64,000 nt of DNA from NCBI RefSeq assembly GCF_900291465.1, contig NZ_LT985808.1, positions 3,465,228-3,529,227 of the forward strand, written 5' to 3'. A model generated the notes under the pieces. It did no database searches. It had not been told where the DNA came from and saw nothing but the letters and a program-made list of their open reading frames with translations. A program made the position numbers and the translations under genes. Below, piece after piece: positions 9,211 through 18,399 of the stretch. Each line of letters starts with the position of its first letter. Position 1 is the first letter of the stretch. Source of the stretch: Bacteroides sp. Marseille-P3684. Lineage in GTDB: Bacteria; Bacteroidota; Bacteroidia; Bacteroidales; Bacteroidaceae.

Positions 9211-10557
9211 TTACTTCATTTTCGGCATGCCCGGCATCTTCGGCATCCGTGCCATCATCTTGCCCATCTTGCTTCCGGTGACCATCTTCATCATCTTGCG
9301 TGTCTGGTCAAACTGCTTCAGGAGGCGGTTCACTTCCTGAAGGCTCGTTCCGCTACCCTTGGCGATGCGCTGACGGCGGGAGTTGTTCAGGATTTCGGGG
9401 TGTGTACGCTCCTTCGGCGTCATGGAGTAGATGATGGCCTCGATGCTCTTGAACGCGTTGTCGTCGATTTCAATGTCCTTGATGGCTTTGCCCACACCGG
9501 GAATCATCGAAGCCAGGTCCTTCAGGTTACCCATCTTCTTGATTTGCTGGATTTGCGCCAGGAAGTCGTTGAAGTCGAACTGGTTCTTCTCGATTTTCTT
9601 TTGCAGACGCTTGGCTTCCGCCTCATCATACTGTTCCTGGGCGCGTTCCACCAGGGAGACGATATCACCCATGCCGAGGATACGGTCTGCCATACGGGCA
9701 GGGTGGAACAGGTCGATGGCTTCCAGCTTTTCTCCCGTACCGACGAATTTGATGGGCTTGTTGACCACCGTACGGATGGACAACGCAGCACCACCCCGGG
9801 TGTCACCGTCCAGCTTTGTCAGGACTACGCCGTCGAAGTCAAGGCGTTCGTTGAACTCACGGGCAGTGTTCACCGCATCCTGTCCCGTCATGGCATCGAC
9901 CACGAAGAGCGTTTCATCCGGCTCGATGGCACGCTTGATGGACTCGATTTCATTCATCATCTGCTCGTCGATGGCGAGACGTCCGGCCGTATCGACAATC
10001 ACCGTGTCATACCCCTTCGCCTTGGCTTCCTGGATGGCATGTTGGGCTATCTCCACGGGGTTCTTGCTGTCCGGTTCGCTGTAGACAGGCACCTGCACCT
10101 GCTCGCCCAGCACCTTCAGCTGTTCGATGGCGGCAGGACGATAGACGTCGCAGGCTACCAGCAACGGCTTGCGTCCTTTCTTGTTCTTCAGCATCAGGGA
10201 GAGCTTGCCGGAGAAGGTCGTCTTACCCGAGCCTTGCAGACCGGACATCAGGATGACGGCAGGACGGCTCTTGAGGTTTATCTCCGCCGTTTCACCACCC
10301 ATCAGGGTCGTCAGCTCGTCGTGCACGATCTTCACGAGCAGCTGGCTCGGCTTCACGGCAGTCAGCACATTCTGTCCCAACGCCTTCTCCTTCACCGTGT
10401 CCGTAAAGGTCTTAGCCACTTTGTAGTTCACGTCGGCATCGAGCAACGCGCGGCGTACATCCTTCAGCGTCTCTGCCACATTGATTTCGGTGATTTTGCC
10501 TTCACCTTTCAAGATTTTAAACGACCGTTCGAGTCGTTCACTCAGATTATCGAACAT
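9211..10557 (-). CDS. ffh: signal recognition particle protein Ffh
   Basis: 448 residues. N domain (1-85), SRP GTPase G domain with P-loop [28 protein letters not shown] and GTGEK, then the methionine-rich M domain ending [14 protein letters not shown]. It binds SRP RNA and signal sequences of nascent membrane proteins and docks to FtsY. It is probably co-transcribed with folD. Confidence 0.98.
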   Translation of the reverse strand: MFDNLSERLERSFKILKGEGKITEINVAETLKDVRRALLDADVNYKVAKTFTDTVKEKALGQNVLTAVKPSQLLVKIVHDELTTLMGGETAEINLKSRPAVILMSGLQGSGKTTFSGKLSLMLKNKKGRKPLLVACDVYRPAAIEQLKVLGEQVQVPVYSEPDSKNPVEIAQHAIQEAKAKGYDTVIVDTAGRLAIDEQMMNEIESIKRAIEPDETLFVVDAMTGQDAVNTAREFNERLDFDGVVLTKLDGDTRGGAALSIRTVVNKPIKFVGTGEKLEAIDLFHPARMADRILGMGDIVSLVERAQEQYDEAEAKRLQKKIEKNQFDFNDFLAQIQQIKKMGNLKDLASMIPGVGKAIKDIEIDDNAFKSIEAIIYSMTPKERTHPEILNNSRRQRIAKGSGTSLQEVNRLLKQFDQTRKMMKMVTGSKMGKMMARMPKMPGMPKMK

Positions 10558-10611
10558 ATATATTATCGCTTGTTTTGTTTTTTATTTCGTGTCCAATCCT
10601 ATAGAATGTTG

Positions 10612-10619
10612 CAAAAGTA
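10612..10619 (-). promoter_or_regulatory. candidate -7 box for ffh-folD
   Basis: On the minus strand TACTTTTG matches TAnnTTTG, about 55 bp before the ffh ATG. No convincing -33 element is seen at the expected spacing. Confidence 0.45.
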
Positions 10620-10649
10620 CAAAAAACTTCAGAATCTGCGACTACCCGG

Positions 10650-10994
10650 CTAAAGTTTCGCTATGCCCAACTCATCTGTTGACAAGGATTTATTTGACGA
10701 ATCGCCCGAGAAGTCCAACTTTAGCCAACGACTGCATTTGGGTGCAAGGAAGGGCGTCGTGAAACGATTCGTTTGACATTTTGACATGCTGGCACTTCTG
10801 CTGGAGAAAGGGAACAACTGACGGATGAACAGACTTGCAGCTCCGCCTCCTCTTGTCGTACTGCATGAGAAAGCCAATCCCTTTCCAGGGTTGTACCAGC
10901 ACTGATTGAAATGCATACGACCGTATTCACCACCGGCTAAAGAAGAAGACGGTCGTCCTCCCTTGCAACGGTAATTTTGACTTTTGGCTCCCAT
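10650..10994. repeat. non-coding spacer holding a degenerate dispersed repeat
   Basis: The ffh-to-ncRNA spacer contains no gene I trust. Its 10700-10790 part resembles 19145-19245: shared pieces include the pattern gaatcg-c-gagaag, GGTGC-AGGAAGGGC and CGTTTGACA followed by a TGACA/TGTCA. Read on the minus strand, both give an open frame containing CQT..F..PFLAPK. This suggests an interspersed element rather than a gene. Confidence 0.45.
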
Positions 10995-11106
10995 TTATCC
11001 CCTGAAATCAGTCCAAAAGATACAAAAAAGCCCATAAGTTTCAAATAAAACTGTTTCAGTCCTTCCTTTTCTTCAAAATTCATGCCTTAGTTTTGTTTTT
11101 ATCATT

Positions 11107-11114
11107 TATATTTG
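11107..11114 (+). promoter_or_regulatory. -7 box of the structured RNA candidate
   Basis: TATATTTG is a perfect TAnnTTTG match immediately before the structured segment. The -33 region is poorly conserved. Confidence 0.5.
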
Positions 11115-11116
11115 CA

Positions 11117-11300
11117 GGCGGTAAACATGGTTGAAGACCATGTACATGGGTATGACAAATCAGGATGTATCTCCGGTGCGTCCGATGATTGGTCCCGCCT
11201 GTCCCGGCAGGCCGTTTTCAATTGCCCAATTTCTCTCTCCATACTCTTTTCCTACACGGATGCTCCGAAAGACACTTCTTTTGAGCATCCGTGTTTCCTT
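11117..11300 (+). ncRNA. candidate structured non-coding RNA (about 180 nt)
   Basis: A self-contained unit: a perfect -7 box at 11107-11114, then dyads, then a strong terminator. CAGGCGG (11115-11121) can pair with CCGCCTG (11195-11201), enclosing a hairpin CATGGT-TGAAG-ACCATG at 11126-11142. A competing hairpin GCCTG-TCCCG-GCAGGC lies at 11198-11213, so two folds exclude each other. The 3' end is a 12-bp perfect stem (11254-11265 and 11283-11294) followed by TTCCTTTC. I do not recognise the family: it lacks the SRP RNA core and the TPP and cobalamin riboswitch cores. A 6S-like RNA or an attenuating leader for the gene at 11416 are possibilities. Confidence 0.55.
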
Positions 11301-11303
11301 TCT
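11254..11303 (+). terminator. intrinsic terminator of the ncRNA candidate
   Basis: Arms ACACGGATGCTC and GAGCATCCGTGT are perfectly complementary over 12 bp with a 17-nt loop, followed by a pyrimidine-rich tail. Confidence 0.75.
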
Positions 11304-11376
11304 AACATCCCTTAATGATTTTGGAACAAATCAAGAGAATTCATTAATATTATTTCATACTTCTCACATTATTCCT

Positions 11377-11384
11377 TATATTTG
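11377..11384 (+). promoter_or_regulatory. candidate -7 box for the gene at 11416
   Basis: TATATTTG, a perfect TAnnTTTG, lies 32 bp before the ATG. A TTTC about 20 nt upstream is a weak -33. This gives the downstream gene a promoter independent of the RNA unit. Confidence 0.5.
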
Positions 11385-11415
11385 CCCCAACTGTAGGAAA
11401 AAGAGACTTTAAGAT

Positions 11416-12966
11416 TTGACAGATGTCATGAGTCGGAAACTGAAATCAAGAATCACCCTTACGCTTGTCTTCGTCCTTTGTTGTGTCGTGACAGGTGTGT
11501 TCTTCTATGCCCAGTTGAATCTGAAGGAGAAGAACCAGAAGGCCGACCTCTTTTCCCTCGTCCCCCTTCATGCACAGGCCATCATCGAGACCAACAACAT
11601 CAACAGCCTCTTCCAGGCGTTGGAGGCCACCCCCTTTGTCGACGAATACGAACAGCTCCACTTCTCCGACCTCTTCAACTTCCTCAACCACAAGATTGAT
11701 GAGATAGCGGAAGAGAAGGGTCACGGACTGAGTGTCCCCATGAGCAACGTACTCATCAGCTTCCACAATCCGGGACTGCCGGAGGACCAGGTCCTGTACG
11801 GACACCTGGGCAACGGCGACCGCAACCTGATGGAGGACATCCTCCGGGAACTGAGTTCCACAGGATATACACCGAAAGAAGTCTCCTACAAAGGGGAGAA
11901 AATCATCATCTACCCGCTCGACAACGGGAAGTTCCTGGCATGCTTCTTCCAGCAGAACAGCTATGCCATCAGCTTCCAGAAGAAACTCATCGAGGCTGTC
12001 ATCGATGCCGCGACCGACAAGGCGTCCATCCGCCACGATTCGCTCTTTGCGAAAATCTACCGACAGAAAAAGAGTGAGAATGCCACACGGCTGTATGCAC
12101 GCACACGCCCCATCGCTGACTGGACACAGTATGACCTCCACCTGCAGGGGAATGCCATCTACCTGACCGGACTGTGCTATCGGGCGGAAGGCGACAAGGA
12201 CTGTTACTATCCGCAGCTGGCACATGCACGGGTCCCGTTGCTGTCTGCCGATTTCCTCCCGACAAACACCTATACATTCTATCAGATGGGGATTCCGCAA
12301 ATCCAACACCTGGTCGACGCACTTGCCTGCCGAGACTCCATTGCCGGGAAAGATACCCTGACCGAGCGTCCCCTGCAACAGGCTTTCTATCGGTTTGTGG
12401 AGGACTACACACGCACGGAGCTGGACATCATCGGATTCCGGGGGAACGACTCTACGGAAGACCATCGGGTCATGTTGCTGCCCCTGCGTTTCGAGCTGTC
12501 CGCCACGCGGGGTGCCTGGCAGAAGATAGCCCGAAGCGGCTGGAAGCGCATCTGGCACAAGGGACAGTCCTACCCCATCTACACGCTGCCCAACAACCGG
12601 CTGGCGAAACACCTGCTGACGGAACGTGCGGCTGAAGCTGACAAGCTACATGCCATCCTCAACGAACAGTACCTTATCCTCTCCGACCGGGAAGAGGACC
12701 TGAGGGCTTACCTGAACAAGCGTTCCTACTCCGAGGTAGCCCGGGTGGCATGGACCGACTATCTGGACACATTGGCGCCGGAAGCAAACTTCACCTTCTT
12801 CGCCGACATGGAGGACATCTACCTCCATCCGAATGAGTTCAAGACGATTCTCCCACCCTTCTTCTTCAACCACCCGAAGTTCTTCGGCGATTTTACCATC
12901 ACGCTCCAATTCATCGAGGCAAACGAAACACTCAACACCAACATCACACTGAACTTCAAGCACTGA
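11416..12966 (+). CDS. membrane-anchored protein of unknown function (DUF3352-like?)
   Basis: 516 residues with one N-terminal membrane segment (about 12-32: ITLTLVFVLCCVVTGVFFYA) and a large, probably periplasmic domain. Near the start is SLVPLHAQAIIETNNINSL, of the kind seen in DUF3352-type proteins, where a score-like domain is followed by repeated substrate-free folds. No catalytic motif is evident. Two possible starts lie 12 bp apart (residue 5 is also Met). The neighbouring gene is on the opposite strand. Function unknown. Confidence 0.75.
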   Translation: MTDVMSRKLKSRITLTLVFVLCCVVTGVFFYAQLNLKEKNQKADLFSLVPLHAQAIIETNNINSLFQALEATPFVDEYEQLHFSDLFNFLNHKIDEIAEEKGHGLSVPMSNVLISFHNPGLPEDQVLYGHLGNGDRNLMEDILRELSSTGYTPKEVSYKGEKIIIYPLDNGKFLACFFQQNSYAISFQKKLIEAVIDAATDKASIRHDSLFAKIYRQKKSENATRLYARTRPIADWTQYDLHLQGNAIYLTGLCYRAEGDKDCYYPQLAHARVPLLSADFLPTNTYTFYQMGIPQIQHLVDALACRDSIAGKDTLTERPLQQAFYRFVEDYTRTELDIIGFRGNDSTEDHRVMLLPLRFELSATRGAWQKIARSGWKRIWHKGQSYPIYTLPNNRLAKHLLTERAAEADKLHAILNEQYLILSDREEDLRAYLNKRSYSEVARVAWTDYLDTLAPEANFTFFADMEDIYLHPNEFKTILPPFFFNHPKFFGDFTITLQFIEANETLNTNITLNFKH

Positions 12967-13023
12967 GCGAGACACCGGACGGTTCAAGGGACAGAGGACC
13001 GGCTTTCAGCCTCCCATCCGTCA

Positions 13024-13782
13024 TCAGACTTCAATTTCCAGTCCGTCGTATGCCATGTGTACATGCGGCGGCAATGACTGGGAGAACACGACATGCAGTC
13101 CGATGTGATGGCTGGCATGCGTGAAGTAAGTCTCTTTCGCACCGACACGGGCTGCAAAAGCCAAAGCCTCCTCCACATTCTGGTGCGTCCAGTGTGGTTC
13201 AAAGCGCAAGGCATTCACCACCAGACAATCGACATTCTCCAGATGCGCGAATTCCTCTTCAGGCATGCTCTTCATGTCAGTGATGTAGACCAGTCCCCCG
13301 ATGCGGTAGCCCAGGATTGGCAAGGGTCCATGCATCACCCGAAGAGGCATCACCTCCACCTCACGGATGAAGAAGGGACGTCCCGGATAAATCTCCTGCA
13401 GCTTCACTTGAGGGACTCCGGGGTACTTATGTTCGGCAAAACAATAAGGAATGCGACGCCTCAACCGCTCCGCCGTGTAGTCCTCCGCATAAAGGGTGAC
13501 TTCACCCAGGCGGCAGAACGGACGCAAGTCATCGATACCTCCCACATGGTCGTAATGCTCATGCGTGATGAGCACCCCGTCAATGGGTTGAAAAGGAAGG
13601 TTCATCACCTGCTCCCGGAAGTCGGGTCCGCAGTCAATCAGGATACGCGTGTCGTGCGTCTCCACCAGGGCCGACGTACGCAGACGCTTGTCGTGCGGGT
13701 CATCCGACCGACACACCTCGCAGGTGCATCCGACCTCGGGAACCCCGGTAGATGTCCCGCTGCCTAATATCGTTATCTTCAT
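13024..13782 (-). CDS. PhnP-like MBL-fold metal-dependent hydrolase
   Basis: 252 residues of metallo-beta-lactamase fold. The N-terminus MKITILGSGTSTGVPEVGC carries a CTCEVCRS cysteine pair typical of PhnP-like phosphodiesterases, and the metal motif THEHYDHVGGID (HxHxDH) lies near residue 80. Further metal ligands are probably in VMHGPLPILGY, ITDMK and THASHH. PhnP itself opens cyclic ribose phosphates, but with no phn genes nearby the substrate is unknown. It precedes murB-type genes on the same strand. Confidence 0.88.
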   Translation of the reverse strand: MKITILGSGTSTGVPEVGCTCEVCRSDDPHDKRLRTSALVETHDTRILIDCGPDFREQVMNLPFQPIDGVLITHEHYDHVGGIDDLRPFCRLGEVTLYAEDYTAERLRRRIPYCFAEHKYPGVPQVKLQEIYPGRPFFIREVEVMPLRVMHGPLPILGYRIGGLVYITDMKSMPEEEFAHLENVDCLVVNALRFEPHWTHQNVEEALAFAARVGAKETYFTHASHHIGLHVVFSQSLPPHVHMAYDGLEIEV

Positions 13783-13808
13783 AAGAATCTCTTTAGAACC
13801 GAGTTGGA

Positions 13809-14828
13809 TTAAACTATGTAATTCACTTCCGGATGAATCTCGACACCGAATTTCTCCTTCACATCCCGGCGGACGGCTTCAGCCAATGCCATGACCTCTG
13901 CACCCGTGGCACCACCCCGGTTGACAAGCACCAACGCCTGTCGGTCATGCACACCGGCACGTCCCAGCGCACGTCCTTTCCAGCCACACTGGTCGATCAT
14001 CCATCCGGCAGGGATTTTCACATGGTCGGCATCCACCTCATAGAACGGCATGGAAGGATAGTCGGCACGGATTCGTTCAAAACACGGACGCTCCACCACC
14101 GGATTCATGAAGAAGCTGCCAGCATTGCCCTGCTTGCGCGGGTCGGGCAACTTGCTGTCGCGGATACGGCGCACCGCCTCGCGTACAGTTGCCAACGTCA
14201 GGGGTTTCCCTTCCAGTTCCGTACGCAGGTTGCCATAATCCAAGCGGAAGTCCGGCTGCTTGCCCAGACGGTAGGTGACATGCGTCACGATGAACCGCCC
14301 CTTCCACTCGTTCTTGAATATACTCTGACGATAGGCATACCGGCAATCGGCTGCGGGAATGAGCCTCAACGCGCCGGTTGCCACCTCCACTACTTCCACT
14401 TCGGTGATCAGGTCTTTCACCTCGGCACCGTATGCACCGATGTTCTGCACGGCACTGGCACCCACCTCCCCGGGAATGGCGGACAGGTTCTCGGCACCAT
14501 ACCAACCCCGGTCCACACAGTGGGCCACAAAGTCATCCCACACTTCACCGGCACCGACCTTCACCCACACGTGGCTGTCATCCTCGGCAACAGGCATCAT
14601 CCCACGTATGGCAGAATGGAGGACCGTTCCGCTGAAATCGCCTCCGAACAGCAGGTTGCTTCCACCCCCGATGGGGAGCAGACGGTCTTCAGCGCCTGCA
14701 CGCCGACGTTCGGCCAGCACCGTCTGCAGGTCATCAACCGAAGTGTATTCCACAAAAAAAGCTGCCTTCACATCCATCCCGAAGGTGTTGTGCGGCAGCA
14801 ATGAATAGTCTGTATAACGATGTATCAT
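13809..14828 (-). CDS. murB: UDP-N-acetylenolpyruvoylglucosamine reductase
   Basis: 339 residues from the ATG at 14826-14828; the open frame extends 21 codons further but the family begins MIHRYTDYSLLPHNTFGMDV. FAD-dependent cytoplasmic enzyme that makes UDP-MurNAc for peptidoglycan. FAD-binding GGGSNLLFGGDF, IPGEVGASAVQNIGAYGAEV, and the catalytic serine segment KQGNAGSFFMNPVV are all present. The C-terminus matches the E. coli-type I enzyme in length. It ends 26 bp before the PhnP-like gene. Confidence 0.97.
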   Translation of the reverse strand: MIHRYTDYSLLPHNTFGMDVKAAFFVEYTSVDDLQTVLAERRRAGAEDRLLPIGGGSNLLFGGDFSGTVLHSAIRGMMPVAEDDSHVWVKVGAGEVWDDFVAHCVDRGWYGAENLSAIPGEVGASAVQNIGAYGAEVKDLITEVEVVEVATGALRLIPAADCRYAYRQSIFKNEWKGRFIVTHVTYRLGKQPDFRLDYGNLRTELEGKPLTLATVREAVRRIRDSKLPDPRKQGNAGSFFMNPVVERPCFERIRADYPSMPFYEVDADHVKIPAGWMIDQCGWKGRALGRAGVHDRQALVLVNRGGATGAEVMALAEAVRRDVKEKFGVEIHPEVNYIV

Positions 14829-14929
14829 AAACAAATATAGAACACGATTTAGAAACTGTTTCGCACCTGGCGTGCAGAAACGAATATGCAAGTCCGGGAA
14901 AGCCTTTTGCTGGAGCTCAAAGCCGTTTC

Positions 14930-15772
14930 CTAGTTGCTCAGGTCTTCAAAGCTGGACAGGTACCACTCATCATGCTTGCGCGAGAAGAAGAGCGTATTGC
15001 TGTATCCGCTGCCGATGCCCCGGAAAGTGACAATCTTTTCCTTCGACGAGGGACTGTAAGGCTGTCCGTAGTTGATGTTGGTCATCTTGTCTCTGGGCAG
15101 ATTCGGACGGAAGGCAAACCACTGGTCGACCTCAATGAACGCCTCCATCACATTGAAGTCGTCGTCAGGGTCCGTCGTGACGAACTTCAGCGGAGACTCC
15201 ACATGCTCCCGCTGGAAGATGGAGTCGTTGCAGAACTTGTAGAAGAATTGCAGGAAGTCCTCGTTGGGGTCATTCTTCAGCGAAGTTTCCTCGATATCTT
15301 CCAGCATCCAGCGTCCGTTCACCCGTTCGAAATGGTAACGCCGTGTCTTCGACGTATCCAGGAAGAGCCAGGAGACGTAGACCCGGTTGACGTCGGTCTT
15401 CTTCTCATACTCCATGTCCGGCTCACTGTCGAAGAGCATGTTATAAAACTCCAGATTGGTATACAGGGCATCATGAATCCATGCCGAACGAGCGATGGTC
15501 GTCTGCACACTGTCTTCCTTATAAAGCAGAGGGAAATGCGTCCGATACAGCTGGAACTGCTTGTCTGAGGCATACGTATAGACAAAGTCGTCAAATGTCT
15601 CATCCAGATTTTCAGGGACATCCATCATCGCACGCACGGAATCAGCCGCCACGGAATCGGCAGCCACTGAATCTACAGTCACAACTCCGCTATTCACTCT
15701 CTTGGCTCCTTGACCGTTGCTGCATGCGCCAAACAACAGAAGCACGATTATTCCGATAGATAACGTTTTCAT
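14930..15772 (-). CDS. DUF4348-like lipoprotein
   Basis: 280 residues from the ATG at 15770-15772, chosen because a lipoprotein signal follows at once (MKTLSIGIIVLLLFGACSNG). The mature protein has FDDFVYTYASDKQFQLYRTHFPL, which I recall as the DUF4348 signature of Bacteroidales lipoproteins, and YVSWLFLDTSKTRRYHFERVNGRWMLEDI. Probably periplasmic or outer-membrane attached. No enzymatic motif. Function unknown. Confidence 0.8.
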   Translation of the reverse strand: MKTLSIGIIVLLLFGACSNGQGAKRVNSGVVTVDSVAADSVAADSVRAMMDVPENLDETFDDFVYTYASDKQFQLYRTHFPLLYKEDSVQTTIARSAWIHDALYTNLEFYNMLFDSEPDMEYEKKTDVNRVYVSWLFLDTSKTRRYHFERVNGRWMLEDIEETSLKNDPNEDFLQFFYKFCNDSIFQREHVESPLKFVTTDPDDDFNVMEAFIEVDQWFAFRPNLPRDKMTNINYGQPYSPSSKEKIVTFRGIGSGYSNTLFFSRKHDEWYLSSFEDLSN

Positions 15773-15951
15773 ACCTTCTTTAAATTGGCACAAAAGTAGG
15801 TCTTTTCTCAATAGTAACAAAAGATTAAGGAGACAAATCCGTGTTGCCTTTCGCCCAAACAAAATCTTTATATTGAGGTTTGTATAGATTTTCGCTGATA
15901 TACGAGAATCAAAAGGTGGTAATCAAAACGACAACGACTATTTCCATAAGT

Positions 15952-16164
15952 TTATTGTTCAGTTGGTGGTTTAACAATAATACGCCAATAACCAGCCTTA
16001 TCAGAACCTTCATGAATGAGAATGCCTCTGTCTCGAAGATTCTTGATATTTTTCTCTATAGCGCGCTTTGTTATACCGAACTTTGGCTGTTTACACCGAA
16101 CATTTTTGCATTTACACCGAACTCTTTGACCGAACATTTTTTCGTTTACAGGACACATTTTCAC
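15952..16164 (-). pseudogene. C-terminal remnant of an AlbA_2/AAA_4-type ATP-binding protein
   Basis: 70 residues ending ITKRAIEKNIKNLRDRGILIHEGSDKAGYWRIIV, which looks like the terminal winged helix of Bacteroidetes ATP-binding proteins of the Schlafen AlbA_2 / divergent AAA class. The full proteins are several hundred residues long; no N-terminal part is upstream, where the three paralogous genes end. The preceding stretch is built from short DNA repeats around TTTACACCGAACATTTT (16085-16160), matching the low-complexity linker such proteins often carry. Family call from memory. Confidence 0.55.
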
Positions 16165-16179
16165 TTGTTCTTCAAACAG

Positions 16180-16881
16180 CTAACGCTGTATATCTAAATA
16201 TTTCTTATACATCATTCCAAAAGCCTTCTCATCCCAAAGGTTATGTTCTTGCAACAAGAAAGACGAAAAACTCTTGGTATCCGTATCTTCCTCCTTCATC
16301 TTGACAAACTGCTTGGTTGGAGCGATAAAGTATGTCGTCTTATGGATGTGACCCGTAAGCGGTATTGCTTCCACACCGTATGCCAAGTCCAGCATTTCAC
16401 CCTCATAATCAAAAATCATCTCATAAACGATCACTTCTCCCATTTCGCGAAGTTCATACTGCTTAAGGACTTGCTGATTGAGTGTGACACAGCATTCCAA
16501 GGTTGCACGAATCTTTCCTCTCCGGTCTCGGATGAATAAGAGGTCTGTCCGATAGGGACTGATACCACCATAAGTGATTGCACCAAGGATAGACTTATCC
16601 GGCAGGGGGATCTGCAAATAAAGAGCTGGAGCCATATAGGGATTCCGTGCAGGATCCCAAACCTTTTTACGCTGCATATCCAAGTAAATCTTTCCGGGAA
16701 ACCGAGCGTCATGACCAATATTAATTATTTTTGTTCCTGTATCTAAATTTTTATAAGGAAAATCAGAATAAGGGACATGGTTTAAGGCTATGTCTAATGG
16801 ATCTTCTTGTGCGTATAATCTACTATTACCAGTTATAGCAACCAACATCAACAGGCAAATCAATGTATAAAGTCGTTTCAT
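16180..16881 (-). CDS. secreted protein, tandem paralog 3 of 3
   Basis: 233 residues from the ATG at 16879-16881. That start has AAGGAG seven bases upstream, better than the ATG 15 bp earlier, which would overlap the previous gene. A signal peptide (MKRLYTLICLLMLVAITG) leads to a mature protein with PDKSILGAITYGGISPYRTDLLFI, a strand-rich middle, GHIHKTTYFIAPTKQFVKMKEEDTDT, and LLQEHNLWDEKAFGMMYKK. It is a clear paralog of the next two genes. I do not recognise a family. Confidence 0.85.
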   Translation of the reverse strand: MKRLYTLICLLMLVAITGNSRLYAQEDPLDIALNHVPYSDFPYKNLDTGTKIINIGHDARFPGKIYLDMQRKKVWDPARNPYMAPALYLQIPLPDKSILGAITYGGISPYRTDLLFIRDRRGKIRATLECCVTLNQQVLKQYELREMGEVIVYEMIFDYEGEMLDLAYGVEAIPLTGHIHKTTYFIAPTKQFVKMKEEDTDTKSFSSFLLQEHNLWDEKAFGMMYKKYLDIQR

Positions 16882-16892
16882 AATCACTCCTT

Positions 16893-17570
16893 TCATTCCT
16901 TATACGTCATCCCAAACGCTTTCTCATCCCAAAGGTTATGCTCATGCAACAAGACAGAAGAGAAAGTCCTAGTATCCGTATCCTCTTCCTTCGTCTTGAC
17001 AAACTTTCTAGTCGGAGCGATGAAGTAAGTTGTCTTATGGATATGACCGGTAACAGGCACAGGTTTCACTGTATAATCTTCATAAAGCATCAGCTTATCC
17101 GATTCGAATATCATTTGATAAACTACCACTTCTCCACTTTCTCGAAGTTCATATTGTTTAATAGCCGAATCATCAAGCATCACACGACATTCCAATGTGT
17201 CTCTAATCCTTCCTTTTAAATCCCGAAGAAAGAGCATATCAGTTCGATACTCGGTCGCCCCTCCAAAGGAAAGAGCACCTAGTATCGACTTATCAGGTAA
17301 AACTATCTTCAAATAAACATCCGGCATAAAGTCAGTCACTTCATCCGCCATACCAAATTGTTTGCATTGAAGGTCATCGTACATTCTTGCCGGAATGCGT
17401 GAATCAAAACTGATACAGCAAGTACCTTCATACTCAACAGGCAGATAGCGGTCCTTATAAGGCAGCTTCGAAAAAGGAATCCGACCCAAGCCTTCTTCCA
17501 GCGTATATTGTGCATACAGATTTCCAAAGAATACGCAAATCAGGCAAATCAAGGTACAAAAGCGTTTCAT
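16893..17570 (-). CDS. secreted protein, tandem paralog 2 of 3
   Basis: 225 residues with signal peptide (MKRFCTLICLICVFFGNLYAQ). It shares with the gene below it long blocks such as PDKSILGALSFGGATEYRTDMLFLRD, LRESGEVVVYQMIFES, GHIHKTTYFIAPTRKFVK and HEHNLWDEKAFGM. The two copies have diverged most in the first third. No catalytic motif; probably periplasmic or surface. Co-transcribed with its paralogs. Confidence 0.85.
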   Translation of the reverse strand: MKRFCTLICLICVFFGNLYAQYTLEEGLGRIPFSKLPYKDRYLPVEYEGTCCISFDSRIPARMYDDLQCKQFGMADEVTDFMPDVYLKIVLPDKSILGALSFGGATEYRTDMLFLRDLKGRIRDTLECRVMLDDSAIKQYELRESGEVVVYQMIFESDKLMLYEDYTVKPVPVTGHIHKTTYFIAPTRKFVKTKEEDTDTRTFSSVLLHEHNLWDEKAFGMTYKE

Positions 17571-17598
17571 AATCCATTCATTGTTTCAGGTTCAAGGG

Positions 17599-18261
17599 CT
17601 ACATACCGGGTGCCCAGATATCCAGGTTATACAATTGGTCATAGGTGTAATATTTCTCAGGGAACGGACGTTCTCCGACTTTTACGAACTTACCTTCTTT
17701 CACTTGATAGAGTTCGTCCATACGATAAGCACGTACCGGTGCCTCATTTGTGAAATACTCATGATAAGTAATGTGCGCCGGCTTGGTTACAACCAGATGG
17801 GAGACCGTGATGGACAGGTCCTCGTAAATCCGATACTGCTTGATGGCAATATTGCTGTTGAGGGTACAGCCTTCCAATACATCGGTGATGTTCCCTTTTT
17901 CATCAGCCAAAAAGAGCTGGTCGTTCAAATAATCGGTAGCTCCTCCAAAGGTAACAGCCCCTAGCACGTACTTCGAATCGGGGATTCGCATCTTCAGATA
18001 AAGAGAAGGATACAAATCCTCATTCTTATAAGCATGAATATACTGGGTGGATTGCAAATCCTCATAGAGATTGTCCGGTATAACCGTATTGATGGGAAAT
18101 TCACCCAGATAAGGGAATGGCGTCCATTTGCGAGCAGAAAAAGGTGGTTCTACAAAAGACACCGCATCCAGTGCCTGTTTGACAGTCTTGATGTCCTGAG
18201 CGAAACTCCAATCCGTAAGGAGGATACTCAGCATGCAAAGAAGGAATAGCAATCGTTTCAT
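17599..18261 (-). CDS. secreted protein, tandem paralog 1 of 3
   Basis: 220 residues, signal peptide MKRLLFLLCMLSILLTDWSFAQ. More distant from the other two but the same pattern: SARKWTPFPYLGEFPINTV, PDSKYVLGAVTFGGATDYLNDQLFLAD, LEGC, then YRIYEDLSITVSHLVV. Its C-terminus ends differently (EKYYTYDQLYNLDIWAPG) and lacks the EHNLWDEKAFGM block. First gene of the three; function unknown. Confidence 0.85.
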   Translation of the reverse strand: MKRLLFLLCMLSILLTDWSFAQDIKTVKQALDAVSFVEPPFSARKWTPFPYLGEFPINTVIPDNLYEDLQSTQYIHAYKNEDLYPSLYLKMRIPDSKYVLGAVTFGGATDYLNDQLFLADEKGNITDVLEGCTLNSNIAIKQYRIYEDLSITVSHLVVTKPAHITYHEYFTNEAPVRAYRMDELYQVKEGKFVKVGERPFPEKYYTYDQLYNLDIWAPGM

Positions 18262-18300
18262 AATTAGGGCTTTCAGTTATTTCATGCAACGTTTTATCGA

Positions 18301-18387
18301 GTGTCGGGGGTTGCCCGCCCGGGGCGTCAGACAACTTACCCCCGGAAATCGCCTGACAGTCCCATACGGGCGGACAACCTCCGACAC
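18301..18387. repeat. long imperfect inverted repeat upstream of the paralog trio
   Basis: Arms of 21 bp at 18301-18321 (GTGTCGGGGGTTGCCCGCCC plus G) and 18367-18387, complementary at 19 of 21 positions. The 45-bp interior holds a second dyad (GTCAG/CTGAC). It could fold as a large cruciform or RNA stem. Confidence 0.6.
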
Positions 18388-18399
18388 TGCAAGGCTTCT

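Noticed and set aside
10650..10994. 114-codon minus-strand frame
   Set aside because: Composition unlike proteins and shared with another non-coding repeat; more likely an interspersed element.
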